Of a stretch of DNA of 49,936 nt, positions 1-8,665 are shown one piece after another. The DNA comes from UBA3006 sp031401235. GTDB lineage: Bacteria > Actinomycetota > Acidimicrobiia > Acidimicrobiales > Ilumatobacteraceae. The position numbers and the translations under genes are program-made. The stretch's first letter is position 1; each line of letters begins with the position of its first letter. The stretch covers positions 1 through 49,936 of the forward strand of contig JANNRJ010000013.1 in the NCBI GenBank assembly GCA_031401235.1, written 5' to 3'. The notes under the pieces were generated by a model. That model was not told the DNA's origin, did no database searches, and saw only the letters and a program-made list of their open reading frames with translations.

Positions 1-1
1 A

Positions 2-808
2 AATTCAATTTTCAAACCATCGGGCGAGCGCACGAAGTTGCGCGCCCAAGGTGGTCAGCCATCGTGGACGCCGCCGACTGGTATGCCGGATTACTACATC
101 TCAATGGGCCAGACTGCCGAGAACGTTCGTGAAATTGAAAACGTCACTCGTGAAGAAATGGATGCATTCGGCGCGCGTTCGCAACAACTTGCCGTGGCCA
201 ATCAGAAAAACGGATTTTTCGAACGTGAAATCACGCCACTCACGCTTCCCAATGGCACCGTGATCAATAAAGATGACGGTCCGCGCGACGGCACCACGGT
301 TGAAGCATTGGCAGGTCTCAAACCAGTGTTCCGTCCCGATGGTCAGATCACGGCTGGCAATGCATGTCCACTAAATGATGGTGCGGCTGCAGTAATGGTG
401 ATGAGCGATGCCAAAGCCAAGAAACTTGGTCTGACGCCACTGGCTCGGATTGTGGCCTCCGGAGTTTCTGGACTTAATCCAGAAATCATGGGTCTTGGTC
501 CAATCGAAGCGTGCAGGCAAGCACTGAAGCGTGCCGGTATGACAATGGATCAGATCGATCTCGTCGAAATCAATGAAGCATTTGCCGCTCAAGTTATTCC
601 GTCGGCAAAGCATCTTGGTATTCCTCTCGAAAAACTCAACGTTCATGGCGGGGCGATCGCTCTCGGTCATCCTTTTGGTATGACTGGTGCGCGGATCATG
701 ACAACCCTGATCAACGGTCTACAGTCCAGGGACAAGACATTTGGTTTGGAGAGCATGTGCGTTGGTGGCGGCCAAGGAATGGCCATGATCATTGAACGAC
801 TTAATTAA
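2..808 (+). CDS. Thiolase (acetyl-CoA acetyltransferase family), 5' truncated
   Basis: C-terminal part of a thiolase, which condenses or cleaves acyl-CoA in beta-oxidation or acetoacetyl-CoA formation. The frame is open from base 2 with no stop, so the gene begins left of the window; a TTG at 38 is only an internal codon. The C-terminal catalytic signatures are visible: NEAFAAQ, the His motif GGAIALGHPFGMTGAR, and the last catalytic Cys in CVGGGQGMAMI just before the end. The N-terminal domain with the acyl-accepting Cys is outside the window. Its substrate chain length cannot be told. The next gene, an MFS transporter, converges on it with a 6-base gap. Confidence 0.93.
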   Translation, partial: NSIFKPSGERTKLRAQGGQPSWTPPTGMPDYYISMGQTAENVREIENVTREEMDAFGARSQQLAVANQKNGFFEREITPLTLPNGTVINKDDGPRDGTTVEALAGLKPVFRPDGQITAGNACPLNDGAAAVMVMSDAKAKKLGLTPLARIVASGVSGLNPEIMGLGPIEACRQALKRAGMTMDQIDLVEINEAFAAQVIPSAKHLGIPLEKLNVHGGAIALGHPFGMTGARIMTTLINGLQSRDKTFGLESMCVGGGQGMAMIIERLN

Positions 809-814
809 AACGAC

Positions 815-2005
815 TTAATTAATTGGTTTCTGTCCTTGCGCAATTTCTGCGCGATTCAACCGAATATGCAAAAGTGCGGCGGCACTGGTAAGCGCGACCA
901 TTAATACAAACACGAATCCAAAGGTCACTGTTGGTCCGTAGTGGCCATACACAGATGGCATTGTGAATGCCATGATCATTGCCCCAACAAGTCCCGCAGA
1001 TCCACTCAAACCCTGGGCCGCCGATGCACGACCAATTGGGGCAGCCTTGGCCACGGCGGCGACAGTTGCTGGGTAGGCAATGGCTTGAGCTACGCCTTCA
1101 AAAATATTTAGACCAACAACTATCCACAGAATGTCAAAAAATCCGTAGAAAAAGACGAATGGCGCTACCACGACCATTGACCACAACGCAATCCGCTGTG
1201 GTTGACCTCGATCGGCGATTTTGCCTCCAGTAGATGAAAGCATCATGAACGGCACGCTGTACAGAGCAAATGAAAATCCAACCATAATGTTGCTGCCACC
1301 TAGATCGGTGAGGTAGCGATCCCACAATGCGTCATACACGCCAATCGGCAACTGAATCGCCATAACGACCAGAACTGCCACGACCATTCGAGGATGGCGA
1401 AGCAATTCGATGCTCAATTTCTGTGACTCGCCAGTCTGAACGAGTGTCGGAAACGGTCGCGGTGCGACTATTACAACAGTGCCAAAAGCGACTAACCCGA
1501 AAACGAAAAAAGTCGCAGACAGTCCAATCGGATCGATGAGAATTCCGCCAAGGAGTGGTCCGCAAACGAAACCAATGAGTTCAGCCGATACAACTCTGCC
1601 CATTCGTTCACCGCTGCGATCTGGATCGAGATTGGCGGCAAGTGCTCGGACGGCGGGAAACACAAAGCCGAAAGAAGATCCAACAACTGCGCGGGCGATG
1701 ATGAATTGAATAAGTGTGTTGCCAGTGGAAAACATCAATGAGCCGACGCCAGCGAGAATGAGTCCAATAATGATCAGTCGTTTGGAATGACCACGATCAG
1801 CAAATGGGGCGATAAACAACTGAACTAGGAGTCCCGTGAGAAATCCAGCGCCGGCAATTAGTCCAAGTCCCGAATCAGCAAAGTGGTAGGTGTCTTGCAG
1901 GTCGCCAAGTGCGGCAAAGATGACGCTATTTGCAGTTGCGGTTCCAAACGAACAGGCAAGTAGTAGCCAGAGATCGGCTCGGTGATCGGCGGTCGTTGAA
2001 GTCAA
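815..2005 (-). CDS. MFS transporter, 12-helix drug/metabolite type
   Basis: Major facilitator superfamily permease of about 396 residues, in the inner membrane. Hydrophobic segments run through the whole length. The loop after the second helix carries the family signature in the form APFADRGHSKR (G-x-x-x-D-R-x-G-x-R/K variant). I place the start at a TTG at 2005, six bases past the stop of the upstream serine hydrolase gene; another TTG at 2056 would add 17 residues with no membrane character and is less likely. The tight spacing suggests cotranscription with the serine hydrolase and DAHP synthase. Its substrate is unknown; efflux of a small molecule is a family-level guess. Confidence 0.85.
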   Translation of the reverse strand: MTSTTADHRADLWLLLACSFGTATANSVIFAALGDLQDTYHFADSGLGLIAGAGFLTGLLVQLFIAPFADRGHSKRLIIIGLILAGVGSLMFSTGNTLIQFIIARAVVGSSFGFVFPAVRALAANLDPDRSGERMGRVVSAELIGFVCGPLLGGILIDPIGLSATFFVFGLVAFGTVVIVAPRPFPTLVQTGESQKLSIELLRHPRMVVAVLVVMAIQLPIGVYDALWDRYLTDLGGSNIMVGFSFALYSVPFMMLSSTGGKIADRGQPQRIALWSMVVVAPFVFFYGFFDILWIVVGLNIFEGVAQAIAYPATVAAVAKAAPIGRASAAQGLSGSAGLVGAMIMAFTMPSVYGHYGPTVTFGFVFVLMVALTSAAALLHIRLNRAEIAQGQKPIN

Positions 2006-2010
2006 GTTGC

Positions 2011-2829
2011 TTATCGTCCGAGTTCGGTAAGAACGGCATCTCCAAAGATTGGCCAATGAGTGCGAGCCCAGTCGCCGAACTCAAGATCGGCCAGCGCACA
2101 GCAGGCGACATTGGCCACGGGATCAACCCACAGAAAAGTCCCAGATCCGCCGAAATGACCGAAAGTTGAAGAACTATTTCGCGTCGCGGTCCAATGCGGT
2201 TGTTTTGAGCCACGCAGTTCTGGTCCGAGTCCCCAAGGACACGGGTTGTATCGACCCATTCCAGGGACTAGTCCTTCCAAATCCGGAAATTGCGAACTCG
2301 TTGCCTCAAAAAATGTGCTGTCGGCAATCAACGTTGGTCGGCGAAGTTCGCTCATAAATTTGATGAGGTCGTTGAGAGTTGAATGAACTCGACTCGCGGC
2401 ACTCCCGCGAAGTTGACTGAAGTTCATTTCGAGTGGCCGAAAGACCGATTCTTCGAGATAGTCGGCGAAACCAAAATTTGTCGCCGATGATACATGTTCG
2501 GCGAGCATTTCGTATCCAGTATTGGAATACACACGCTTGCGTTCCGGACTGACAATTGCCTCGGCGTTGTCAAAACCGTATCCACCGGCATGAGCAAGCA
2601 GATGCCGAAGTGTGCACCCGGGTTGGCCGATTTGATCATCGAGCGAAATCGAGCCATCTTCGACAGCGACGAGTGTGGCCCATGCCGTCATCAGTTTCGA
2701 CACCGATGCAAGACGGAACTCCGCATCCAGATCGCCGTACAAGTGCAAGTTTTCACGGTGATCAATCACCGCAACTGCGACGGTCGACGTCGGCCAGTCC
2801 TTGATTAACTCGAATGCCCTCATGGGCAC
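2011..2829 (-). CDS. Serine hydrolase, beta-lactamase class C / PBP4-like fold
   Basis: A 272-residue serine hydrolase of the class C beta-lactamase/DD-peptidase family. The nucleophile motif S-x-x-K is at residues 42-45 (SVSK), the second motif Y-S-N is at 101-103, and a C-terminal H-F-G-G motif stands where the third K/H-x-G element is expected. It is shorter than typical class C enzymes and has no signal peptide, so it is probably cytoplasmic and may be an esterase or amidase rather than a beta-lactamase. The GTG start at 2829 overlaps the stop of the DAHP synthase gene (TAGTG), which suggests translational coupling; an ATG at 2823 is the alternative start. Confidence 0.85.
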   Translation of the reverse strand: MPMRAFELIKDWPTSTVAVAVIDHRENLHLYGDLDAEFRLASVSKLMTAWATLVAVEDGSISLDDQIGQPGCTLRHLLAHAGGYGFDNAEAIVSPERKRVYSNTGYEMLAEHVSSATNFGFADYLEESVFRPLEMNFSQLRGSAASRVHSTLNDLIKFMSELRRPTLIADSTFFEATSSQFPDLEGLVPGMGRYNPCPWGLGPELRGSKQPHWTATRNSSSTFGHFGGSGTFLWVDPVANVACCALADLEFGDWARTHWPIFGDAVLTELGR

Positions 2830-4184
2830 TAATTATTGCTGCGAATGAGTTCTGCGACGCGGAATGCTAAGTCCAGGGATTGGCGGGCGTTCAGTCGGGG
2901 ATCACACACTGTTTCATATCGAACATCAAGATCATCGTTCATTACTGCTTCAGCACCACCCAAACATTCGGTGACGTTGTCTCCGGTCAGCTCTATGTGG
3001 ATTCCACCCGGCCAGGTGCCTTCCGCTCGATGAGCATGCACAAAGCCAACTATTTCCTTGATGATGTCATCGAAATGTCGTGTTTTACGCCCGTTTGGCG
3101 CACTGAAGGTATTTGCATGCATTGGATCGCACGCCCATACCACTTGATGGCCGGCATCGCGAACGCAACGAATCAAGGGTCGTAATGACTCTTCGACATT
3201 GTCGGCACCCATTCGCGAAATGAGTGTGAGTCGACCTGGAATGCGTGCCGGATTGAGCACTTCGCAAAGCGAGAGCAAATAATCTACATCGGTATTTTTG
3301 CTGATCTTGCAACCAATCGGATTACCAACACCGCGCAAAAACTCGATATGTGCGCCATCCAATTGTCGGGTTCGATCGCCGATCCACAGCATGTGCGCAC
3401 TGCAGTCGTACCAGCCGCCGGTAAGTGAGTCTTGCCGTGTGAGTGCCTCTTCGTAACCAAGGATTAGTGCCTCATGGCTGGTGTACACGTCGACCTGGTG
3501 CAAGGCGTTGTTGGTTTCGGTATCAACACCGCATGCGCGCATGAATGCAAGCGCCCGTTCAACTTCGCCGGCGACTTGCTCGTAGCGTTGTCCCTCGGCG
3601 CTGGATGCAACGAATTCTTGATTCCATGCATGAACTCGATTGAGATCGGCAAATCCACCCTTTGTGAATGCCCTCAGCAAATTGAGTGTGCTGGCCGCCT
3701 GATGGTACGCCTGAATCAGTCGATCTGGATTTGGCCGACGCGCTTCGTGATGCGGAGCCGGATCGTTGACCATATGCCCTCGAAACACGGGCAATTCATC
3801 ATTGCCCACTATCTCGGTGTCACTTGTTCGCGGTTTGGCGAATTGACCAGCGATGCGTCCCACTTTCACGACGGGAACCCCCGTGGAATATGTGAGCATG
3901 ACTGCCATCTGCAAAATCACGCGAAGTTTTTCACGAATGTTTACGGCCGTGAATTCGTCGAAGCTCTCTGCGCAGTCACCTGCTTGCAGTAAGAACGCGT
4001 TCCCGCTGGCAACCTGTCCCAACGCTGTCTGCAATGATCGGGCTTCCCCGGCAAAAACGAGAGGCGGATACGAGGCGATCTGTTTGAGCGCACGATCCAA
4101 GTGTCCGCTATCTGGCCACTCTGGTTGCTGAGCGGCTGGAAACGCTTGCCACGAACTCGGGGTCCAACTTCGTGCCATGGTCAT
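2829..4184 (-). CDS. aroG: Class II 3-deoxy-7-phosphoheptulonate (DAHP) synthase
   Basis: Makes DAHP from phosphoenolpyruvate and erythrose 4-phosphate, the first step of the shikimate pathway. The 451-residue length and the N-terminal motif QAGDCAESF (with the metal-ligand Cys) fit the plant/actinobacterial class II family, as do the conserved stretches around GRIAGQFAKPR, SRMGADNVEE and WACDPMHANT. The ATG start at 4184 (second ATG at 4178) gives a normal N-terminus. The gene lies 26 bases after the sigma factor gene and overlaps the serine hydrolase. In Mycobacterium tuberculosis the class II enzyme binds and activates chorismate mutase; this window also has a chorismate mutase domain, at 19937-20704. 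Confidence 0.96.
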   Translation of the reverse strand: MTMARSWTPSSWQAFPAAQQPEWPDSGHLDRALKQIASYPPLVFAGEARSLQTALGQVASGNAFLLQAGDCAESFDEFTAVNIREKLRVILQMAVMLTYSTGVPVVKVGRIAGQFAKPRTSDTEIVGNDELPVFRGHMVNDPAPHHEARRPNPDRLIQAYHQAASTLNLLRAFTKGGFADLNRVHAWNQEFVASSAEGQRYEQVAGEVERALAFMRACGVDTETNNALHQVDVYTSHEALILGYEEALTRQDSLTGGWYDCSAHMLWIGDRTRQLDGAHIEFLRGVGNPIGCKISKNTDVDYLLSLCEVLNPARIPGRLTLISRMGADNVEESLRPLIRCVRDAGHQVVWACDPMHANTFSAPNGRKTRHFDDIIKEIVGFVHAHRAEGTWPGGIHIELTGDNVTECLGGAEAVMNDDLDVRYETVCDPRLNARQSLDLAFRVAELIRSNN

Positions 4185-4209
4185 TCAGTCTGGCTGAACC
4201 CGTGAGGGT

Positions 4210-5037
4210 TCAGACGGTAAGGAAATCGCCTGCGTCTTCGCGAAGCGAATCCACAGCACGGCTCACCAAACGTCGAGCCGCCTCCGCCGTAACTCCCAGT
4301 TCTTCACCAACTTGACGGAAACTCTTTCGCTCTCCATCGTGCATCCCAAATCGTGCCTCAACCGCGTAGCGGGCACGATCATCAAGTGTGTTGAGCAAGT
4401 CGTTGAGTAAGTCGTTGTCGACGAGTGACATCACCGCATCTTCCGGGCTGATGTCATCGTTGGGAACGAGATCACCAAGAGTGGCATCACCGTCGTCACC
4501 GATCGTTTTGTCAAGTGACACCGGAGTCGTGAGTCGGTGCAGTTCAGCGTTCAGTGAATCGAGACCTTCAGCATCGCCCGAACCTTGACGGAGCGCGGCA
4601 CGAAGTGTGGCCGAACGATCTCCAGGGATGCGGATGAGACTTGCCTTTTGATCCAACGCCCGACCAATTGCCTGGCGAATCCAGAAAGTGGCATAGGTGG
4701 AGAACTTGAAACCACGACGCCAGTCGAATTTGTCAACGGCATGTTCAAGGCCCAAGTTGCCTTCTTGAATGAGATCTAACAGATCCATGCCTTGTGGCAA
4801 TGGGTAACGGCGGGCAATAGAGACGACAAGTCGAAGGTTGGAACGAATGAAGCGATCCTTGGCCTTTGCCGCACCACGAAGGTCGGCCCGCAGGGCAGCA
4901 CCCCGTTCACCAGACTCGAGACGAGCGGCGGCGTCGCGGCCGCGCTCGATTGCTTTTGACAAGTTGCGCTCATCTTCTGCATTGAGCAGGGCAACCTTGC
5001 CGATTTCGTTGAGATAAAGACCAATTGCATCTGACAT
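4210..5037 (-). CDS. RNA polymerase sigma-70 factor, group 1/2 (SigA/SigB-like)
   Basis: A 275-residue sigma-70 family factor. Region 1.2 opens the protein (DAIGLYLNEIG). Region 2 is complete, with RSNLRLVVSIARRY, the core-binding DLIQEGNLGL and the -10 recognition stretch GFKFSTYATFWIRQAIGRA. Region 3 and a region 4 helix-turn-helix (SFRQVGEELGVTAEAARRLVSRA) follow. No long acidic region 1.1 is present, so it is more likely an alternative group 2 factor than the housekeeping one. The ATG at 5037 starts right at region 1.2; an ATG at 5052 is also possible, and the frame stays open to a TTG at 5118. A TATAAC hexamer at 5042-5047 lies just upstream of the ATG. Confidence 0.92.
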   Translation of the reverse strand: MSDAIGLYLNEIGKVALLNAEDERNLSKAIERGRDAAARLESGERGAALRADLRGAAKAKDRFIRSNLRLVVSIARRYPLPQGMDLLDLIQEGNLGLEHAVDKFDWRRGFKFSTYATFWIRQAIGRALDQKASLIRIPGDRSATLRAALRQGSGDAEGLDSLNAELHRLTTPVSLDKTIGDDGDATLGDLVPNDDISPEDAVMSLVDNDLLNDLLNTLDDRARYAVEARFGMHDGERKSFRQVGEELGVTAEAARRLVSRAVDSLREDAGDFLTV

Positions 5038-5052
5038 ATTTGTTATAACCAT

Positions 5053-5413
5053 TTCCTGTGGGCGAATGTTCCGGGCTTGGCAGTGAAAGTTGGCATAGTG
5101 CACGCCAAAAGTCGACAAGCAACTGTTAGACGCACATTGGGCCGGAAATTACGGCCTAGCGGCGCAATTTCACAACTTCTGAATGGGGTGGGGTATTAGG
5201 GGTTTAGATATTTTTGGGGGTATTTAGGGGGTATTTTTTGTTACTGGACGAAAACAAGACACTAGTTCATCGGCTCAAATAATGGAAGACCTTAAAGAAA
5301 ATATTTTTATATTTGTTTCCCAATGTGGATATGGGTTTCCTAGCCATCGAAATCCTGGTCGAGTGGGAATCGACCTAAGAGTGGGTAGAAGCAGCCCTTC
5401 GTAGACTGCGGGA
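5053..5413. other. Gene-free divergent intergenic region with G-run array
   Basis: About 360 bases between the divergent sigma factor and nadD genes. It contains a small hairpin (GGCCG at 5140-5144 with CGGCC at 5152-5156), then five runs of four or five G separated by T/A-rich spacers (5185-5231), then an A/T-rich tract around 5296-5325 that could hold nadD promoter elements. I see no open reading frame that looks coding. The sigma gene's promoter and 5' leader must lie here. Confidence 0.6.
5185..5231 (+). repeat. G-run array (possible G-quadruplex)
   Basis: G runs at 5185-5188, 5190-5193, 5199-5202, 5216-5220 and 5227-5231, with spacers of 1, 5, 13 and 6 bases. The unit GGGG(G)TATT(T)A recurs three times. 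One spacer exceeds the usual 7-base limit, so a canonical quadruplex is not certain. The complementary C runs lie on the template side for nadD and in the leader/promoter region of the sigma gene. Confidence 0.5.
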
Positions 5414-6013
5414 GTGCCTCAGCGAATCGGACTCTTCGGCGGCACCTTCGATCCGCCCCATGTTGGGCATCTAGTTACTGCAATCAATGTCCGCCATTCA
5501 CTCGGGCTGGACATAGTGATTTTGATGGTTGCCAATGACCCGTGGCAGAAACAGGGGACGCGCCAGATTTCGCCAGCCACGGATCGAATTGCAATGGTCA
5601 GAGCCGCAGTGTCTGGAGTGGATGGTCTAGTAGCCGGAGATGAAGAAATCTCCCGCGGCGGTCCAAGTTTTACTGCCGATACCCTTGCCGAATTGGCTGC
5701 AAAGTATCCCAATGCTGAGTTGTTTACGATTCTTGGTGATGATGCGGCGAGCGGGCTTTCAACTTGGTCACGAATAGATGAAGTTCTTGCCCGGTCGCAA
5801 CTCGTGGTCGTTGACCGACCTGGGGCACCTGAAACTCCACCCGCAGAATTCAATTGGCTACGTGTTGAATCGCCTCGACTCGAAGTAAGTAGTACCGACT
5901 TGAGATCCCGATTCAGCGATGGTCGTCCCTTGGACTATTTACTCACCAAATCGGTGCTCGACGAAATTTATGCGCGCAACTTGTACGGCGCAGCAAGAGC
6001 AGTTCGTCGATGA
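5414..6013 (+). CDS. nadD: Nicotinate-nucleotide adenylyltransferase
   Basis: Adenylates nicotinate mononucleotide to deamido-NAD in NAD synthesis (cytoplasm). It is 199 residues, normal for the family. The nucleotidyltransferase motif GGTFDPPHVGH is at residues 9-19 and the C-terminal SSTDLRSR corresponds to the (H/S)xxSSTxIR signature. The GTG at 5414 is the only start that keeps the motif at the usual distance. The stop overlaps the start of the next gene (ATGA). Gene order nadD-LytR_C-rsfS is the usual actinobacterial one, although the obg-proB-proA genes often found upstream are absent. Confidence 0.95.
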   Translation: MPQRIGLFGGTFDPPHVGHLVTAINVRHSLGLDIVILMVANDPWQKQGTRQISPATDRIAMVRAAVSGVDGLVAGDEEISRGGPSFTADTLAELAAKYPNAELFTILGDDAASGLSTWSRIDEVLARSQLVVVDRPGAPETPPAEFNWLRVESPRLEVSSTDLRSRFSDGRPLDYLLTKSVLDEIYARNLYGAARAVRR

Positions 6014-7308
6014 CGGCGATTCCCGCCCGACAGAGACGGCGACTTCTCGCAGCTTTATTCAGTGGACTAGCGGCGGCTTGCGCATTGCCACTCGGCGTGG
6101 TGGCCGGAGCGAATCTATTGCTCAATTCTTCTGGTGGACGAAGCGTGGATGCCAACAAACAACTTAAAATTCCAAGCACACCTACCGCATTGTTAGCGAC
6201 GGTGAATGACAACAATCAAGTCACAACTCTTACAGTTTTCGTTCTGGCTCCACAAGGTGTCGGTGGAACGATCATTTCATTGGCGGCAAATACGCGGGCC
6301 GAAGTACTGGGCAATGAGACTCCACGGCGACTCGCCGATAGTTATTCGCAAGGTGGAATCGCCGCCATTGCTCTGGAAACCGAAGGTGCCTTGGATGTTA
6401 CGTTTGCCAGTGTCGGCGCCCTTGGAGCCGGCGACCTCGCTGCACTGTTGTCGATTGTTCCATCAATTCATGCCGAATTTGATCAACCCGTCGTGAACAC
6501 GACATTGAGTACACCCGAACCGACCACCACGACAACCGTGAAGTCGCGCACCAAAGCAACGACGCCACCGCAACCGATTTCAGTTGACAGTGAGTTATTT
6601 CCGGCTGGAGAAATTGACCTGACTCCCGAACAGATCGCTTCGGTACTGGTGGCAACGCGCGGCGGAGAACTGGAGAGTTCTCGTCTGGCGCGTACGAAGT
6701 CGATTTGGACCGGCATTGCGGCGACCGTGGGCGGTGGAATTCCAATTGATCCAACGCAATTGACAGACACAACCATCCCAGCAGTTGTGCCACTTGATAT
6801 CACTAGCTTCGTTCGCCTCGTTTTTGCCGGTCCGATCCAAGTGTGGCAACTCAATTCTGAGCAATTGTCGGGAGTGGATAATCCGCTTGGTATCGATCTG
6901 TACGCGCTTGATCACAGTGAGGTATTACTGCTGATGGCCAGTGTTGCGCCAAGTTCACTGTCCGGGGTCAATGGTGGTTTTGCAGTCCAAATCGATAGCC
7001 CGTTTAACGACATAAATATTTCTCATGCCATTGTCGAACGCTTGACGTATCTGGGCGTAGGTGTAGCACTTGTTCGTGAAATTGCCGAACCTCCTACTAA
7101 GGAAACAGTATTCAGATACTCGGATATCGCCGCAATCGATGGCTTGCAGGCGAGTCTGGAATCTGTTCTGGGTTCGCTGAAATATTCCACGATTAAGCAA
7201 CCTGTGGAAGGTATTGGCGCCCAAATTGTTCTTGGTCAGGATTTTGTTGATTTCATTGCCGCTTCTCCCGATTTGCCAGCCACAACGATCCCAGCCTCAG
7301 AGGAGTAA
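6010..7308 (+). CDS. LytR C-terminal-domain envelope protein (divergent LCP-like)
   Basis: A 432-residue membrane-anchored protein. It has an Arg-rich cytoplasmic start, one membrane segment near residues 11-36, a region resembling the first part of LytR-CpsA-Psr domains (VFVLAPQGVGGTIISLA, then RRLADSYSQGG), a Thr/Pro/Lys-rich linker near residues 168-190, a second globular part, and a C-terminal stretch resembling LytR_C (GVGVALVREIAEPP through GAQIVLGQDF). LCP enzymes ligate polymers to peptidoglycan; I cannot confirm that the catalytic Arg/Asp set is kept, so activity is uncertain. The ATG overlaps the nadD stop, and rsfS follows after 3 bases, so the three form one operon. Confidence 0.7.
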   Translation: MTAIPARQRRRLLAALFSGLAAACALPLGVVAGANLLLNSSGGRSVDANKQLKIPSTPTALLATVNDNNQVTTLTVFVLAPQGVGGTIISLAANTRAEVLGNETPRRLADSYSQGGIAAIALETEGALDVTFASVGALGAGDLAALLSIVPSIHAEFDQPVVNTTLSTPEPTTTTTVKSRTKATTPPQPISVDSELFPAGEIDLTPEQIASVLVATRGGELESSRLARTKSIWTGIAATVGGGIPIDPTQLTDTTIPAVVPLDITSFVRLVFAGPIQVWQLNSEQLSGVDNPLGIDLYALDHSEVLLLMASVAPSSLSGVNGGFAVQIDSPFNDINISHAIVERLTYLGVGVALVREIAEPPTKETVFRYSDIAAIDGLQASLESVLGSLKYSTIKQPVEGIGAQIVLGQDFVDFIAASPDLPATTIPASEE

Positions 7309-7311
7309 CAG

Positions 7312-7716
7312 ATGACAGCAGCTAGATCGGAAGTTGAGCAGGAATTACTTGTCGAAGAAATCTCCGACAGTTCAATAATCCTTGCTCGTCTTGCTGCCGA
7401 GGCCGCCGACGACAAGCAAGGTAGCAACACGATTGTGCTCAATGTCGGAGAGGTTCTTGCGATTACCGAGTTGTTTGTTATAACGAGTGCGAGCAACTCA
7501 TCTCAAGTACGAACGATTGCCAATGAAGTGAGCGCGAGAATTCGTGAGCAACTTAACCTCTCGCCATTGCACAGCGAAGGTCTCTCTGAGCAGCAATGGA
7601 TCTTGCTCGACTATGGCGATGTGGTCATTCACATCTTTTCTGAGCCGACTCGACAATTTTATGAAATTGAGCGTCTGTACACCGATGTTCCGGTGGTGAA
7701 CTGGCGAACGAAATAG
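7312..7716 (+). CDS. rsfS: Ribosome silencing factor RsfS
   Basis: RsfS (Iojap/DUF143 family) binds ribosomal protein L14 and blocks subunit joining when nutrients are short. The 134-residue protein has the family hallmarks: ELFVITSASNSSQVRTIA, the conserved W in EQQWILLDYGDVVIHIF, and the tail FYEIERLYTD. The extra N-terminal 15 residues are unremarkable. A good Shine-Dalgarno sequence (GAGGAG) sits just upstream of the ATG, inside the end of the preceding gene. It is the last gene before tRNA-Ala. Confidence 0.95.
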   Translation: MTAARSEVEQELLVEEISDSSIILARLAAEAADDKQGSNTIVLNVGEVLAITELFVITSASNSSQVRTIANEVSARIREQLNLSPLHSEGLSEQQWILLDYGDVVIHIFSEPTRQFYEIERLYTDVPVVNWRTK

Positions 7717-7749
7717 CAGTCAGTTCCGATACGCTCAGAACCGAAATTC

Positions 7750-7822
7750 GGGGCTGTAGCTCAATTGGTAGAGCGTCTCCATGGCATGGAGAAGGTCAGG
7801 GGTTCAATTCCCCTCAGCTCCA
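7750..7822 (+). tRNA. tRNA-Ala (anticodon GGC)
   Basis: A 73-base cloverleaf. The 7-bp acceptor stem (GGGGCTG with CAGCTCC, one G-T pair), D stem GCTC/GAGC, anticodon stem TCTCC/GGAGA with loop ATGGCAT (anticodon GGC, reading GCC/GCU) and T stem AGGGG/CCCCT with TTCAATT loop all pair. The discriminator base is A and no CCA is encoded. It lies 33 bases after rsfS on the same strand. Confidence 0.97.
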
Positions 7823-7862
7823 CGATCACGCACTTTTACCACTGTGACAGACTGAATCTCTT

Positions 7863-8657
7863 GTGATCATCGATATCCAGTTCAATCAAGGTGCGGCAAC
7901 ATGGAGTCAGTTGCATGATGCCATTCGTGCCGCCGAGAGTGCGGGATTTTCTACAGCGTGGATCGCCGATCATTTGTCAGGCAATGTGATGAATGCCACG
8001 TCGATGCCTGAATGTTTCACCGTGCTTGGTGCATTGGCGGCATCTACTTCCACAATTGGTCTTGGCTCGCTGGTGGCCAATGTTGGGAACCGGCACCCAG
8101 GAGTACTGGCAAATGTTGCCGCCACCGTGCAGCAGATCTCACACGGTCGATTTATTCTCGGACTCGGTGCAGGTGCATCACCCACAAGTGTGTTTGCAGC
8201 CGAGCAATTGGCACTCGGAATAGCAATCCCGTCGTCGATGAAAGCCCGGCACGAACGGCTCGTCACCACCCTAGACACGATTGATGAGTTGTGGTCGCCA
8301 ACGCGGCGAAGTGAACTAGCCACATTCCCATTACCTGAACCACGACCGCCAATAATCCTCGGAGTCAATAGTCATGAACTTGCGCGTCATGCGGGAAAGC
8401 GAACCGATGGTGTGAACATTCGCGCCAGTCATCCCCAGCGGGCCGAGATTTTGGCAGCCGCAATATCGTCAGCTAAAAAATCTGGCCGATCAGAATTCAT
8501 TGTTTCGGTTTGGGATTGGTTCGACGATGAACAATTGGATTCTCAATCATTAGCGCGTCGCGAACTTGAAAGAAACGGTGTCAATCGGTTGATACTGCTG
8601 ATGCGAGGCACACCCGATATTGCCCAAATCAGGCGAGCTGCCTCACGCTTGTCCTAA
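7863..8657 (+). CDS. LLM-class (luciferase-like) F420-type oxidoreductase
   Basis: A 264-residue TIM-barrel flavin/deazaflavin enzyme of the bacterial luciferase superfamily. Seen: N-terminal AAESAGFSTAWIADHLSGN, GLGSLVANVGNRHPGVLANVAATV, and HGRFILGLGAGA, which are the typical strands and cofactor-binding turns. In actinobacteria most such proteins use F420 rather than FMN, and the F420 gene fbiC is in the same window, so F420 use is likely but inferred. The GTG start at 7863 is the first in frame. It is shorter than many LLM proteins, consistent with a reduced insertion region. It converges on leuS with an 8-base gap. Substrate unknown. Confidence 0.87.
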   Translation: MIIDIQFNQGAATWSQLHDAIRAAESAGFSTAWIADHLSGNVMNATSMPECFTVLGALAASTSTIGLGSLVANVGNRHPGVLANVAATVQQISHGRFILGLGAGASPTSVFAAEQLALGIAIPSSMKARHERLVTTLDTIDELWSPTRRSELATFPLPEPRPPIILGVNSHELARHAGKRTDGVNIRASHPQRAEILAAAISSAKKSGRSEFIVSVWDWFDDEQLDSQSLARRELERNGVNRLILLMRGTPDIAQIRRAASRLS

Positions 8658-8665
8658 CACGCTTT

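Noticed and set aside
5419..5853. 144-residue minus-strand frame within nadD
   Set aside because: Antisense shadow; nadD has complete family motifs over the same bases.
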